The position numbers and the translations under genes were made by a program. A DNA stretch of 64,000 nucleotides from Pseudomonas sp. Leaf58 (GTDB lineage Bacteria; Pseudomonadota; Gammaproteobacteria; Pseudomonadales; Pseudomonadaceae), in contig NZ_CP032677.1 of assembly GCF_003627215.1 (NCBI RefSeq), positions 3,291,501 through 3,355,500 on the forward strand, in the 5' to 3' direction. The notes beneath the pieces were generated by a model, which saw only the letters and a program-made list of their open reading frames with translations, searched no databases and was not told the origin of the DNA. Of this stretch, positions 1 through 10,114 are shown piece after piece. Every line of letters starts with the position of its first letter. Within the stretch, counting starts at the first letter, position 1.

Positions 1-51
1 TATCCAGGTATCCGAAAACCCATTCGTTGCTGGTTATCTGGAAGCTGTAAC

Positions 52-2205
52 ATGAAGCCCTACCCTGTTCGCAATCACCTGTCCGCCGCCATTGCGCTTG
101 CCGTGTTCGCCCCCGCCAGCTTGGCAGAGCCTGCCGGGGCTACGGGTGACAAGCTGCCAACCGTCACCGTCACGGCCGAACACCGTGAAGAAAACCTGCA
201 GAAAACCCCGCTGGCGATCAGCGCTTTCGACGAGCGCACCCTGCAGGATGCCCAGATCAACAACATCCGCGATCTGTCCGGGCGGGTGCCCAACTTAACC
301 CTGAACCGCCAGTCGATTTCCTACAGCGCGCAAACCTATGGCATCCGCGGCATCGGCGAAACCGACCCGATTCAGGAAGCTGCAGTCGCGGTGTACGCCG
401 ACGACCTGTACATCCCGCGGGCGATTTCCTCGATGCTGGACTTCAACGATGTCGAGCGCGTCGAAGTGCTGCGGGGCCCGCAAGGCACCCTGTACGGGCG
501 TAACAGTGCAGCAGGCGCGATACGAGTGATCACCCGCGACCCAACGCAGCAGACCCGTGCTTTTGTCGAGCTGGGTGCCGGCAATTACGACGCCCAGAAC
601 GGCCGCCTGCTGGTCAGTGGGCCGTTAGTGGACGACACCTTGTTCGGCAGTTTTTCGGCGATCCGCCTGACCCGCGACGGCAGCGTGTACAACCGCACGC
701 GCCACAAGGACGTGAACAACATCGACCTGCAGTCGTACCGCGGCAAGCTGCGCCTGGCGCCCGTGGATTCGCCGTGGGACGTGCAACTGACCCTGGCGGG
801 CACCTTCGACCGCGGGGATACCACCAGCTATACCCCATTCGACCCAGCCAATGGCCATTTCGACAAGTTCAAGACCTACAGCAGCCTCGACCCCAAGAAC
901 AAACTGGACCAGGGCAGCGCGGTGCTGCGGGCGATCTACAACATCGACGACCACTTGAACTTCAAGTCGGTCACGGCGTGGTCGGAATTCGACCAACCGG
1001 TGGACTACGACAACTCCGGGCAGGCCAACAGCGGCACGGCTTCACCGATCCAGAACAACCTGATCACCTACAAGCAGCGTTACGCCACCCAGGAATTCCA
1101 GCTCAACGGCGACTACGAGCGGTTCAGCTATACGCTGGGCGCGTACCTGTACAAGGAACGCTTCCGTGCCGAGCGCGACAGCCTGACGTTCTCGGTCGCA
1201 CAAAACCGGGTCAATGCCAGCGGCCAGTACAGCACCACCGATACCGAAAGCTATGCACTGTACGGCCAGAGCAATTACAAGCTCACCCCTCGCCTGTCGC
1301 TGACTACAGGCCTGCGCTACACCCACGAGCACAAGCGCTTCGACTACACCAACTACGCCATCACCACCGACCGGGCGATTACCGGCACCAACTTCGCTGC
1401 ACAAACCAGCGATTCCTGGGCATCGCTCAGCCCCAAGATCGGCCTGGAGTACGCCTGGAGCGACAACCTGGTGCAGTACGGCTACGTGGCCCGTGGCTTC
1501 AAGGCCGGCGGTTTCGACAACCGCGCCCCCACCCGCGCCGCCGCCGAGCAAGGCTTTGAACCAGAGAACGTCACTACCTACGAGATGGGCTTCAAGGGCG
1601 ACTTTGCCGGCGGCCGCCTGCGCAGCAACATCGCGTTGTTCTACAACGACTACGAAGACCTGCAGACCAACGCCTGGGACCCGGCCATCAGCGCCAACCT
1701 GCGCACCAACGTCGGCAGCGCCCACACCTATGGCGTGGAACTGGAGAACACCGTGCTGCTGGCACGCGACCTGCGCCTGACTGCCAACCTGGGCTATCTG
1801 AAAAGCCAGTACGACGACTTCCAGAACGCCAGCGGGCCAGGGGTCAGCGCCGATGGCAAGCGGATGATCTTCGCGCCGGAATGGAACGCCAGCCTGGGCC
1901 TCAACTGGACAGTACCGGCCAACCTCCCGGGCGAGCTGACGGCCAACACCGACTACCAGTACCAGACCCGCTCCTACGCCAACCCGCTGAACGCCGATAT
2001 CTACGAAGTGCCCGCCCAGGGCTTCTGGAACGCCAACACCAGCTACGCCAGCGCAGACGGCCACTGGACCACCACCCTGTCGGTTAAGAACCTGCTCGAC
2101 CGCGCCTACCCGCAAAGCATCGCCTACTCGGCTGCCAGCCGCACTGCCTACTACTCGGTCAACGACCCGCGCACCGTGCTGCTGACTGTGCGTTACGAGC
2201 TGTAG
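52..2205 (+). CDS. TonB-dependent outer-membrane receptor
   Basis: A 717-aa outer-membrane receptor for TonB-energised uptake of a ligand that the sequence does not identify. Residues 1-25 look like a Sec signal peptide ending in ASLA. A TonB-box-like TVTVTAE follows at about 37-43, then a plug domain with the signature [13 protein letters not shown], then a beta-barrel rich in aromatic and Asn/Tyr strands. The protein ends in RYEL rather than the usual terminal Phe. The ATG at 52 has a GGAAG-type ribosome site about 8 bases upstream. It lies 44 bp before a flavin amine oxidase gene on the same strand, so it probably imports that enzyme's substrate. Family assignment is firm; substrate is unknown. 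Confidence 0.93.
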   Translation: MKPYPVRNHLSAAIALAVFAPASLAEPAGATGDKLPTVTVTAEHREENLQKTPLAISAFDERTLQDAQINNIRDLSGRVPNLTLNRQSISYSAQTYGIRGIGETDPIQEAAVAVYADDLYIPRAISSMLDFNDVERVEVLRGPQGTLYGRNSAAGAIRVITRDPTQQTRAFVELGAGNYDAQNGRLLVSGPLVDDTLFGSFSAIRLTRDGSVYNRTRHKDVNNIDLQSYRGKLRLAPVDSPWDVQLTLAGTFDRGDTTSYTPFDPANGHFDKFKTYSSLDPKNKLDQGSAVLRAIYNIDDHLNFKSVTAWSEFDQPVDYDNSGQANSGTASPIQNNLITYKQRYATQEFQLNGDYERFSYTLGAYLYKERFRAERDSLTFSVAQNRVNASGQYSTTDTESYALYGQSNYKLTPRLSLTTGLRYTHEHKRFDYTNYAITTDRAITGTNFAAQTSDSWASLSPKIGLEYAWSDNLVQYGYVARGFKAGGFDNRAPTRAAAEQGFEPENVTTYEMGFKGDFAGGRLRSNIALFYNDYEDLQTNAWDPAISANLRTNVGSAHTYGVELENTVLLARDLRLTANLGYLKSQYDDFQNASGPGVSADGKRMIFAPEWNASLGLNWTVPANLPGELTANTDYQYQTRSYANPLNADIYEVPAQGFWNANTSYASADGHWTTTLSVKNLLDRAYPQSIAYSAASRTAYYSVNDPRTVLLTVRYEL

Positions 2206-2249
2206 CGCCGCCCCGAACGGAATCCCCTTACCCAGCAGGAGTACTGACC

Positions 2250-3830
2250 ATGGGCTTGACCCGCAGAGACCTTATTTCCCACCTGATGGCCGCCGGTGGC
2301 TACGGCGCCGCCTTGGGCAGCCTGTCGGCGCTGGGCCTGTTGCCCAGTGCTGCCCAAGCCAGCACCTTTGCGCCGCTGGGCCTGCCCGCTACGTCTGGCA
2401 ACGGCAAGCGCGTACTGGTAGTGGGGGCCGGTATCAGCGGCCTGGTAGCGGCTTATGAATTGCGCAAGGCCGGGTTCGAGGTACGCGTGCTGGAAGCCCG
2501 CGACCGCATCGGTGGCCGGGCCTGGACGCTGCGCAACGGCGACGAGGTGGTGCACAACGATGGCAGCCGCCAGCAGGTCAGTTTCAACAGCGGCTACTAC
2601 TTCAACGCCGGCCCCGCCCGCCTGCCCAGTCACCACCTGACCATTCTGGGCTACTGCCGCGAACTGGGCGTGCCGCTGGAAGTACTGGTCAACAGCAGCC
2701 GCAATGCCCTGGCCCAGCCAGACCTGGCACAACCGCCGCTGCTGTTGCGCCAGGCGGTGAACGACACCCGCGGGCACTTGAGCGAACTGCTATCGCGCAG
2801 CATCAGCGCCCAGGCACTGGACAAAACGCTGGACACCGGCGACCAGAAGGCCTTGTTGGACTTCCTCAAGGTGTACGGCGACCTGGACGAGCAGCGCCAT
2901 TACAAGGGCTCGGTACGCGCCGGTTACACCCGCTTTGCCGGGGCCGGCGACCAGACACCAATCCAGCGCCAACCGGTGGCGCTGAAACAACTGCTCAACC
3001 CCAACCTCATGCTGCCGCTGGTGTTCGATGAAATTCCCGAGTTCTCGGCCACCATGTTCCAGCCGGTCGGCGGCATGGACCAAATTGCCAAGGCGCTGTA
3101 CGCCAAGGTGCAGGACAGCGTGCAACTGCACGCCGAAGTGCAGGCGATCCGCACCGGCGATGGCAGCAGCCAGGTAACCTGGCGCGACCGGCGCAGCGGC
3201 ACGACCCAGGTAGAGACCGCCGACTACGCCATCGTTACCCTGCCCCTGCCACTGCTGGCCCGGCTTGCGCACAACTTCGGCAAGGCCACCCAAGCCGCCA
3301 TCGCCCAGGCCAAGCCAGACCTGGCCAACAAGGTGGCCTGGCAGGCGCCGCGCTTCTGGGAAAGCGACTACCAGATCTACGGCGGCCTTTCGTATATCAA
3401 CCACGAAGCGCGGCTGCTGTGGTACCCCAGCGACCACCTGAACAGTGCCGAGGGCATCCTGGTGGGCACCTACAACACCGGCGAGGTGGCTCGCACCTTT
3501 GCCGCCCGTTCACTCGATCAGCAACTGGCGTCCTCGCGCCAGGCCGTGGGCTCACTGCACCCCGGCCATGCCGGCAAGCTGCAACGCGGCGTGGCGGTGA
3601 ACTGGTCCAAGGTGCCGTTCAGCGAAAGCCCGTGGATTGTGCATGACGTACTGGCCGAGCCCGGCTACTCGCACCTCAACCAGCCGCAAGGCCGTACCTG
3701 GCTGGCCAGCGACTCACTGGCCCACGGCGGTGTGGGTATCTGGCAGAACAGCGCGGCGGACTCGGCCCGCCGCGTGGTCGGCCAAATCGCCCAACACGCC
3801 CTGCATCAGCAACGCGGCGTCGCCGCCTGA
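2250..3830 (+). CDS. Tat-exported flavin monoamine/L-amino-acid oxidase
   Basis: A 526-aa FAD amine oxidase of the monoamine/L-amino-acid oxidase superfamily, expected to oxidise an amine or amino acid to an imine with release of H2O2. The N-terminus carries a twin-arginine motif (TRRDLI, residues 4-9) and a hydrophobic stretch ending SAAQA near 37, so export by Tat to the periplasm is predicted. The dinucleotide-binding motif VVGAGISG is at 57-64 and the family motif [11 protein letters not shown] at about 82-92. The C-terminal FAD-contacting segment lies near [10 protein letters not shown]. An AGGAG site precedes the ATG. It is followed 16 bp later by a secreted RidA protein, which fits removal of the reactive imine. 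Exact substrate is not known. Confidence 0.87.
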   Translation: MGLTRRDLISHLMAAGGYGAALGSLSALGLLPSAAQASTFAPLGLPATSGNGKRVLVVGAGISGLVAAYELRKAGFEVRVLEARDRIGGRAWTLRNGDEVVHNDGSRQQVSFNSGYYFNAGPARLPSHHLTILGYCRELGVPLEVLVNSSRNALAQPDLAQPPLLLRQAVNDTRGHLSELLSRSISAQALDKTLDTGDQKALLDFLKVYGDLDEQRHYKGSVRAGYTRFAGAGDQTPIQRQPVALKQLLNPNLMLPLVFDEIPEFSATMFQPVGGMDQIAKALYAKVQDSVQLHAEVQAIRTGDGSSQVTWRDRRSGTTQVETADYAIVTLPLPLLARLAHNFGKATQAAIAQAKPDLANKVAWQAPRFWESDYQIYGGLSYINHEARLLWYPSDHLNSAEGILVGTYNTGEVARTFAARSLDQQLASSRQAVGSLHPGHAGKLQRGVAVNWSKVPFSESPWIVHDVLAEPGYSHLNQPQGRTWLASDSLAHGGVGIWQNSAADSARRVVGQIAQHALHQQRGVAA

Positions 3831-3846
3831 ACAAGGAAGCTTACCC

Positions 3847-4344
3847 ATGACCAAAACTGCCCTGCTGCTCGGAGCCCTCATGTCTTTGTCCACCCTCACC
3901 GCCCAGGCCGACACCCTCAAACGCGTCGACCCGCCGGGCTCCACCTTCCCCATCTCGCAACTGGTTAGCGTACCTGCCGGCGCCGCGCTGACCTTTGTCA
4001 GTGGCACCCTACCCGACGTGGCCGACCCCAAGGCGCCAGCACAAACCATCGCCGCCTACGGCGACACTGAAACCCAGGCCCGCTCGGTACTGAAGAAAAT
4101 CCAGGCTGCGTTGCACGGCCAGGGCCTGACACTGGGTGACGTGGTGCAACTGCGGGTGTTCCTGGTGGGCGACCCTGCCAAGGGGGGCAAGTTGGACTTT
4201 GCCGGCCTGCAGGCGGCCTACACCGAATTCTTCGCCACCGCAGACCAACCGAAAAAACCAACCCGCACCGCCCTGCAGGTGGTGGCCCTGCCGCTGCCCG
4301 GTGCCCTGGTCGAGATCGAAGCGATCGCCGCCAAAGCCCCCTGA
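3847..4344 (+). CDS. secreted RidA-family enamine/imine deaminase
   Basis: A 165-aa RidA (YjgF/YER057c/UK114) protein, about 20-25 residues longer than cytosolic members because of a signal peptide (residues 1-21, ending LTAQA). RidA proteins hydrolyse enamine/imine intermediates to keto compounds. The conserved substrate-binding arginine is present (about R140, in TRTALQVVALP), followed by the family C-terminal motif VEIEAIA. I chose the ATG at 3847 because an AAGGAAG site lies just before it and the reading frame upstream overlaps the oxidase gene. A periplasmic RidA beside a Tat-exported oxidase suggests that both act in the same compartment on the oxidase's imine product. Confidence 0.9.
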   Translation: MTKTALLLGALMSLSTLTAQADTLKRVDPPGSTFPISQLVSVPAGAALTFVSGTLPDVADPKAPAQTIAAYGDTETQARSVLKKIQAALHGQGLTLGDVVQLRVFLVGDPAKGGKLDFAGLQAAYTEFFATADQPKKPTRTALQVVALPLPGALVEIEAIAAKAP

Positions 4345-4442
4345 TACGCCCAGTACCCCCAACCTATTTCGTTTGCCTGCCGGGTTCGCCCGGCGGACAG
4401 GCGCCGTGCGCTCGCTGAATGACAGCCTCATGGAGAGAGAAC

Positions 4443-6875
4443 ATGCTCCACGCTTTGAAACTGCCCAGCTCCGCGCTGCTGGCGATGGCCATTGGCACCA
4501 CCAGCGTCGCCGCCCCTGCCGCCTTCGCCCAAGACACCGCTGCAGGCACCGATTCCGCCCAACTGGGCACCGTGATCGTCACCGGCAACCGTGGCTCGGA
4601 GAAACGCACCGTCACCACCAGCCCGGTGCCGATCGACGTGATCAGCGCCAAGCAACTGCAGCAAACCGGCAAGCCTGGCCTGATGGAGGCCCTGAGTGCC
4701 ACCATACCCTCCTTCACCTTGCCGGAAAAAACTGGCTGGGATGCCAGCGGCATGGCCCGCGCACCCAGCCTGCGGGGCTTGAATGCGGCCCAGGTGCTGG
4801 TGCTGGTGAACGGCAAGCGCCGCCACACCAGCGCTACCCTGAACATCAGCGGCATCCAAGCGGGGGCAGCACCAACCGACCTGGATTTGATCCCTATCAG
4901 CCTCATTGAGCGCGTCGAGGTGCTACGCGATGGCGCTGCCGCGCAATATGGCTCCGATGCCATCGCCGGGGTGATCAACGTGATCCTCAAGGCGGATGAT
5001 TCGGGCACATCGGTGACCAACATCGGCCAAGGCTACGATGGCAAAAAGCAGACCGTGCAACACGGCCTGAACAAAGGCTTCGAGGTGGGCGATAGCGGTA
5101 TCCTGCAACTGGCGCTGGATGCGCGCAGCCAAAACGACGACAACAAGGCCAGCGCTAACGGCTACAGCTATGCCGAAGCGTTGGACAAAGCCGGCAAGGC
5201 CACCTACGGCGGCTACGGCACGCCCAAGATCAACCTGCTGACCTTGGGCTACAACGCCGAACTACCGGTGAGTGACGACCTGACCTTGTATTCGTTCACT
5301 ACCTACTCGCACCGTAAAGCCGAGCAAGGCCAGAACTTCCGCCTGCCGACCATCACCAACACCATCACCACCGGCCCCAACGGTTACCCCGGCGGCTACA
5401 CGCCCACCTGGTACATCGAAGAAGACGACGTGCAAGGGGCGTTCGGCGCCAGAGGTAATGCCGGGGAATGGGCCTGGGACCTGTCCAGCACCTACGGGCG
5501 CAACGAAGCGCAGCAGGGCACCACGCACAACCAGAACCCCTCGTTGGGCGAGGCCACGCCAAACCATTTCGAATCTGGCACCTGGGTCGCCACCCAGTTG
5601 ACCAGCAACCTGGACCTGCAACGCAGCTTCGACATTGGCCTGGACAAGCCACTGGACCTGTCGTGGGGCCTGGAGCACCGTCGCGACACCTACCAGGTGC
5701 GTGACGGCGATTGGGCCTCGTGGGCCAACGGCGGCTATTGCCGAGCGCCTGGAGACTGCGCGGCATCAGGGGCGCAGGTTACCAACGGCATCTCGCCAGA
5801 CGAAGCAACCAGCACCAGTCGCAACAGCGTGGCCAGCTACATCGATGTGGGCTTCAACCCACTGCCACAGTGGTACCTGGGCAGCGCACTGCGCTACGAG
5901 CATTACAACCGCGGCGTTGGCGCCACCCGCAGCGGCAAGTTGACCACCCGCTACGAATTCACCCCCGAGCTGGCCGTGCGCGCCACGGTCAGCAACGGCT
6001 TCCGCGCGCCGTCCCTGGCCAACAGCCTGTTCAGCGCACGCTCGACCACCTTCGGCGTGGTCAATGGCGTGTACCAGTCGATTAACTACGGCGTGTTGCC
6101 AGTGGACTCGGCGGCAGCCAAGGCGCTGGGTGCCAGCCCACTGAAGCCGGAACGTTCGACCAACTACAGCCTGGGCCTGACCTACCAGCCGGACCCACGC
6201 TTGTCGTTTACCGCCGACGCCTACGTGATCAATGTGCGCGACCGCATCACGCTCACCGGCACCCTGCTGGGCGACGAAGTCACCCAGGCGCTGCTGGACA
6301 ACGGCATCGACTCGACCTCCGGCGGGCGCTACTTTACCAACGGCGCCGACACCCGCACCAAGGGCCTGGACCTGGTCGGCAACTTCGACCAGGACCTGGG
6401 CCATTGGGGCCAGGTGAAATGGACCGCCGCCTTCAACTGGAACCAGACGCAGATCCTGAGCTACAAGGAAAGCGTCAACATCCAGGGTAGCGACTACAGC
6501 CTGATGGACCGCCAGGCGCGCAACTTCCTCACTGACGTGCAGCCCAACACCAAGCTGATTCTGGGCGCCAACTGGCAACGCGAGCGCTGGTCTACCAACC
6601 TGGCCCTGACCCGCTATGGCTCGTGGCGGGAAGTGAACTCGGCCAGCGACCGCAGCCTGGACCGCGAATACAAAGCGCGCTGGATTACCGATATCGACGT
6701 GGGGTACCAGTTGACCGAGGACCTGAACCTGGCGGTGGGTGCGCAGAACCTGTTCGACATCTACCCCGAGCGGCAAAACCCCAGCAGCAAGACCATGACC
6801 AAGGGCTATGGCGCCTATTCGCCGTATGGGTTTACGGGTGGGTATTACTTTACCCGGTTGACGTACACCTTCTGA
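4443..6875 (+). CDS. TonB-dependent outer-membrane receptor, large
   Basis: An 810-aa TonB-dependent receptor, second in this locus. The signal peptide ends near AAFA (about residue 28). A TonB-box-like TVIVTGNR follows, then a plug with RVEVLRDGAAAQYGSDAIAG and a large barrel closing with the classic aromatic end RLTYTF. The start at 4443 is preceded by GGAGAGAG and gives a normal signal peptide; an upstream in-frame ATG at 4419 would add eight residues. About 100 bp of leader containing a GC-rich stem separate it from ridA, so it may be co-transcribed or have its own promoter. Ligand unknown; sharing a locus with the oxidase suggests a nitrogenous organic compound. Confidence 0.92.
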   Translation: MLHALKLPSSALLAMAIGTTSVAAPAAFAQDTAAGTDSAQLGTVIVTGNRGSEKRTVTTSPVPIDVISAKQLQQTGKPGLMEALSATIPSFTLPEKTGWDASGMARAPSLRGLNAAQVLVLVNGKRRHTSATLNISGIQAGAAPTDLDLIPISLIERVEVLRDGAAAQYGSDAIAGVINVILKADDSGTSVTNIGQGYDGKKQTVQHGLNKGFEVGDSGILQLALDARSQNDDNKASANGYSYAEALDKAGKATYGGYGTPKINLLTLGYNAELPVSDDLTLYSFTTYSHRKAEQGQNFRLPTITNTITTGPNGYPGGYTPTWYIEEDDVQGAFGARGNAGEWAWDLSSTYGRNEAQQGTTHNQNPSLGEATPNHFESGTWVATQLTSNLDLQRSFDIGLDKPLDLSWGLEHRRDTYQVRDGDWASWANGGYCRAPGDCAASGAQVTNGISPDEATSTSRNSVASYIDVGFNPLPQWYLGSALRYEHYNRGVGATRSGKLTTRYEFTPELAVRATVSNGFRAPSLANSLFSARSTTFGVVNGVYQSINYGVLPVDSAAAKALGASPLKPERSTNYSLGLTYQPDPRLSFTADAYVINVRDRITLTGTLLGDEVTQALLDNGIDSTSGGRYFTNGADTRTKGLDLVGNFDQDLGHWGQVKWTAAFNWNQTQILSYKESVNIQGSDYSLMDRQARNFLTDVQPNTKLILGANWQRERWSTNLALTRYGSWREVNSASDRSLDREYKARWITDIDVGYQLTEDLNLAVGAQNLFDIYPERQNPSSKTMTKGYGAYSPYGFTGGYYFTRLTYTF

Positions 6876-6908
6876 GCTGGCGGCGGTGCAGTAAGGACTG
6901 CCCCTACG

Positions 6909-6980
6909 CGCACCGCGGCCCATGGCGCGGTGCGTCGCACCGGTTTCGCCGGTGTTTGCGGGTAAACCCGCCCCTGCACC
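6909..6980. repeat. REP-like palindrome cluster / probable terminator
   Basis: Three consecutive stems lie just after the receptor gene. CGCACCGCG pairs with CGCGGTGCG at 6909-6934, CACCGG pairs with CCGGTG at 6938-6954, and GCGGGTAAACCCGC lies at 6958-6971. The last two, with the spacing TTTGCGGGTAAACCCGCCCCTG, resemble P. putida REP elements. No clear U-tract follows, so it may act as an mRNA-stabilising or transcription-limiting element. Confidence 0.6.
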
Positions 6981-7052
6981 CAGGGGCCCCACCAAAAAAA
7001 GAACATATTATAAGAACATAAATATTATTTATTTTAATTATTAACATAGCGC

Positions 7053-7077
7053 CGCTGGGTATTTCACAGCCCCAGCG
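7053..7077. promoter_or_regulatory. stem-loop in leader of the DHA2 transporter gene
   Basis: CGCTGGG (7053-7059) and CCCAGCG (7071-7077) form a perfect 7-bp stem with an 11-base loop. It sits between a very AT-rich stretch (about 6990-7050, the probable promoter) and the GTG start at 7091. It could be an operator or a 5'-UTR hairpin; no regulator gene is adjacent. Confidence 0.35.
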
Positions 7078-7090
7078 CAAACTCGCTAAG

Positions 7091-8590
7091 GTGCGCCATC
7101 CTAGCTTGGAGCGCTCTCATGCCATACGCCCCATTCCGCCAGCCAAACAACCACGGCCGCGCCCTCTGAACGCGCCAGCAACACAGTTGCCGGCAAACGC
7201 ACCCGATGCCCCACTGGACCGCAAGGTACCGATGATCATCGGCTGTGCCCTGTTCATGGAGCTGCTCGACGCCACCGCCGTGCTCACCGCCCTGACGCAA
7301 ATCGCCAACGATTTCGGCGAGGCCAGCGTGCGCATGAACCTGATCGTGTCGTTGTACTTGCTGGCCGCGGCCATCTTCATTCCCATCAGCGGCTGGCTGG
7401 CGGAACGTTTCGGCCCGCGGCGGGTGTTCATCACAGCCATTTGCCTGTTCATGCTCTGCTCCTTGGCGTGCGCCCTATCGGCTTCGCTGCTGCAGCTTTC
7501 GCTGGCGCGCTTTTGCCAAGGCGCAAGTGGCGCGCTGATGGTGCCGGTGGGGCAGATCATCCTGCTACGAAGCACCAGCAAGGCCAACCTGATGCGTGCC
7601 ATGGCCTTCCTGACCATGCCTGCATTGCTCGGCCCGGTGTTAGGCCCGCCGCTGGGTGGCCTGCTGGTGACCGCGCTGTCGTGGCACTGGATCTTCCTCA
7701 TCAACCTGCCCATCGGCCTGCTGGGCATCGTGCTGGTGCTGCGCAACGTTCCCGCCTACGGTGGCCTACCGCAACATAACCTGGACAAAGTCGGCTTCAT
7801 GCTCAGCAGCGCGGCGCTGGCTAGCTTGATGCTGGCCTTCGAATCGCTGGGCCACGGCCAGCTGCTTGGCGGTTACTGGCCTGCAGCGCTGCTGGCTTCA
7901 GGCCTGGTGTTAGGCGCCTTGTACGTGTGCCACGCCCGGCATAGCCCCGCACCGCTGCTGAACCTTTCTCTGCTGCGCATTCACACGTTCGGTATCGTGC
8001 TGCTGGGCGGTACCGTGTTCCGTCTGGGCAGTGCCTCGCTGCCTTTCCTGCTGGTGTTGCTGTTCCAGTTGGGCTTTGGTCTGAGCGCCCTGCATGCCGG
8101 GCTGCTGACCTTCGCCGGGGGGGCCGGCGCGCTGTTCATCAAGTTCATCTCGGTACGCTTGGTTCGACGCTTCGGTTTTCGCCGCATCCTGGTGTGCAAC
8201 GCCTTGGTCGGCGCTGGCTGCATGGCCCTGTGCGGTTTGCTGCGGCCAGATACTGGGCTGTTGCTGACACTGCTTCTGCTATTCACGGGCGGCGTGTCCC
8301 GCTCGCTGCAGATGAGCACCTTGGGCGCGCTGGGCTACGCCGATGTGAGCCGCGAGCTGGCCGGCCAGGCTAGCACCTTGTCAGCGATGTCGGTACAACT
8401 AGGTATGAGCCTGGCGGTGTGTATCGCCGCTCTGCTGCTGGGATGGATACAACGTATCAACGGGCACAGCCTGCCGACCCTTGAAGACATCGGCCTGACC
8501 ATGGCGGTGGTCAGCCTGCTGAGCGTGCTGTCCGGCCTGATATTCAGCCGCCTGCGGCAGGACTCTGGCCAGGCAGTGGCAAGTGGCTGA
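7091..8590 (+). CDS. DHA2-family MFS multidrug exporter
   Basis: A 499-aa inner-membrane proton-coupled exporter of the 14-helix EmrB/QacA (DHA2) type. After a polar N-terminus of about 45 residues, helix 1 begins with the family pattern GCALFMELLDATAV. The loop 2-3 motif appears as GWLAERFGPRRV and the antiporter motif C region as GPVLGPPLGG. The start is taken as the GTG at 7091, giving the extended cytoplasmic N-terminus; an ATG at 7232 would begin directly at helix 1 and is the main alternative. No membrane-fusion or outer-membrane partner is adjacent, so it would work alone or with unlinked partners. Substrate unknown. Confidence 0.88.
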   Translation: MRHPSLERSHAIRPIPPAKQPRPRPLNAPATQLPANAPDAPLDRKVPMIIGCALFMELLDATAVLTALTQIANDFGEASVRMNLIVSLYLLAAAIFIPISGWLAERFGPRRVFITAICLFMLCSLACALSASLLQLSLARFCQGASGALMVPVGQIILLRSTSKANLMRAMAFLTMPALLGPVLGPPLGGLLVTALSWHWIFLINLPIGLLGIVLVLRNVPAYGGLPQHNLDKVGFMLSSAALASLMLAFESLGHGQLLGGYWPAALLASGLVLGALYVCHARHSPAPLLNLSLLRIHTFGIVLLGGTVFRLGSASLPFLLVLLFQLGFGLSALHAGLLTFAGGAGALFIKFISVRLVRRFGFRRILVCNALVGAGCMALCGLLRPDTGLLLTLLLLFTGGVSRSLQMSTLGALGYADVSRELAGQASTLSAMSVQLGMSLAVCIAALLLGWIQRINGHSLPTLEDIGLTMAVVSLLSVLSGLIFSRLRQDSGQAVASG

Positions 8591-9008
8591 CGTCCTGCTG
8601 CGCCCAGCCCGAGAATGCGCTGTCATCGAACAAATTCGGCAGCGGCTATGCTGTAGCTATGCGACTGCCGGGCGCATGCTGGGGGCGATCGGCACGCCCG
8701 CATTCACGGGGTATTCGTCGGCGCTGTACCGCCGTCCCGACTTCTTCTACCCCAGACAACAACTGACCATGTTCGACGCGGCCGGTTTTTTTCTCAAGAC
8801 CACCGACGCCCTGCTCGGCGGCGAGCAGATCGCGCCGAGCGAGGCGAACATCCCGGCCGTGGATTTCGCCACTGTGGTGTGCCTGGCAACAGGCATGCCC
8901 GTACAGCCAAATTACGCCATCCGCCAATCTTCGCCCGGCATGATACGTCGCATGAACTCATCGAAGAGCGGCACCGTGAACGCCGTATCACCGTGGCTCG
9001 GGCTATAG
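8583..9008 (+). CDS. unidentified ORF, possibly degraded
   Basis: An open frame of 141 codons overlaps the end of the exporter gene by 8 bp and, at its 3' end, runs antisense through the last 97 bp of the convergent ATPase gene. The central part (about 8770-8900, beginning MFDAAGFF) reads like real protein, while both ends look like read-through. I do not recognise a family. It could be the remnant of a gene truncated when the ATPase locus was inserted, or chance coding in GC-rich DNA. Otherwise the 8591-8911 interval contains nothing I can identify. Confidence 0.25.
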   Translation: MADVLLRPARECAVIEQIRQRLCCSYATAGRMLGAIGTPAFTGYSSALYRRPDFFYPRQQLTMFDAAGFFLKTTDALLGGEQIAPSEANIPAVDFATVVCLATGMPVQPNYAIRQSSPGMIRRMNSSKSGTVNAVSPWLGL

Positions 9009-10105
9009 ATCATCCCTTTATCGATCAAAGCACTGCGCAGCGGTGCGAGTGTGGAAACCTTCCGCTCCAGGCTGGCCGCAATATCTCCAGAACGATGGGG
9101 ACCTGGCCCCAGATCCGCCATGCCACGCAGGTACCTCTTTTCCGCAAGCGTCAGGCGGTCAAAGCGCACCCGGAAGAAGCTCTCATCCAGTGTGGCAATG
9201 GCCTGCTCTGAAGCTATTTCAACATCAGCTCGGGTGATGGGGCTCTGCGTGGCTACATCCCAGGAATGCTTGCCCCATTCCTGCAAAAAGTAGGGGTAGC
9301 CCTGTGAATGCGCCAGCACACTTTCCAGCGCCACCTCTGCGAAAGCCACGCCTTCATCTTCTGCAGGCTGCACTAATGCGAACCTTGCGGCCTCAGGCGC
9401 AAGCGGGCCGATTTCAGGGAAATCGAACAGCCGCTCTGCATAGGACTTCGCGTTGCCGCAGCGCCCGCGCAATTGAGGCAGGCCAGCCCCCACCAGCGTG
9501 ACAGGTAACTGGCCTTGGGCACAGCGATGCAAGGCTGTGATCAACGCAGCCAACTGATCTTCGGCAACGTACTGCAACTCGTCGATGAACATTACCAGCG
9601 CAGTGTCCGCGCGTTGTGCGGCCTTGCCGGCCTCCTCTAGCAAGGTCGCCAAATCGCCTTCGAGGTCACCGTTATCAGCCAAGCCGGGTTCCGGCTCCAG
9701 ATCCAGGCCCACTTCTATATCCGCATAGGTAACCTTCAACGACTTTGCAAAACCGGCAAGGGCTCGCAAACCTCGCTGAGCCAGGTCCCGAGCCGCTTCC
9801 ACCCGGCTCAGGCGAAGCAGCGCCAAGCGCAGTTGAGGTGCCAACAATGCAGGCAGCGAGCGATTTTCCGGCGCCTCCATGCGTATGGCGTGAACACCGT
9901 CGGCCTCGGCTTCAATGCGCATTTTTTCGAGCAGCACCGTTTTGCCCACGCCGCGCAAGCCGACCATCAGCACACTCTTCGCCGCTCGGCCCCGGCGAAT
10001 GCGGGCGATGGCGATGCTGACCTGCTTCAGCAATACGTCGCGACCAGCCAATGCCGGCGGTGGCGCGCCCGCCCCCGGGGAATAGGGATTAGCGATCGGG
10101 TCCAT
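8912..10105 (-). CDS. AAA+ ATPase with C-terminal winged-helix (ORC/Cdc6-like)
   Basis: A 397-aa AAA+ ATPase (AAA_16/archaeal-ATPase-like). Walker A is GLRGVGKT at about residues 49-56 and Walker B is VMFIDELQYV near 165-174. A sensor region follows, then a C-terminal segment (about 310-390, LTLAEKRYLRGMADLG onward) with the look of a winged-helix domain as in Orc1/Cdc6-type proteins. Such genes are scattered in bacterial accessory regions with mostly unknown roles; ATP-driven DNA-bound switching or a toxin/defence role are possibilities. A 45-bp imperfect palindrome starts 10 bp upstream of its ATG, so self-regulation through the winged helix is plausible. It appears monocistronic. Confidence 0.8.
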   Translation of the reverse strand: MDPIANPYSPGAGAPPPALAGRDVLLKQVSIAIARIRRGRAAKSVLMVGLRGVGKTVLLEKMRIEAEADGVHAIRMEAPENRSLPALLAPQLRLALLRLSRVEAARDLAQRGLRALAGFAKSLKVTYADIEVGLDLEPEPGLADNGDLEGDLATLLEEAGKAAQRADTALVMFIDELQYVAEDQLAALITALHRCAQGQLPVTLVGAGLPQLRGRCGNAKSYAERLFDFPEIGPLAPEAARFALVQPAEDEGVAFAEVALESVLAHSQGYPYFLQEWGKHSWDVATQSPITRADVEIASEQAIATLDESFFRVRFDRLTLAEKRYLRGMADLGPGPHRSGDIAASLERKVSTLAPLRSALIDKGMIYSPSHGDTAFTVPLFDEFMRRIMPGEDWRMA

Positions 10106-10114
10106 GATTTATAC

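Noticed and set aside
1042..2115. Long minus-strand frame (357 codons) opposite the first TonB receptor
   Set aside because: Composition is Val/Gly/Ala/Gln-rich with no family features; it is the shadow of a GC-rich gene on the other strand.
5766..6995. 409-codon minus-strand frame opposite the second receptor
   Set aside because: No recognisable domain, antisense to a well-supported TonB receptor.
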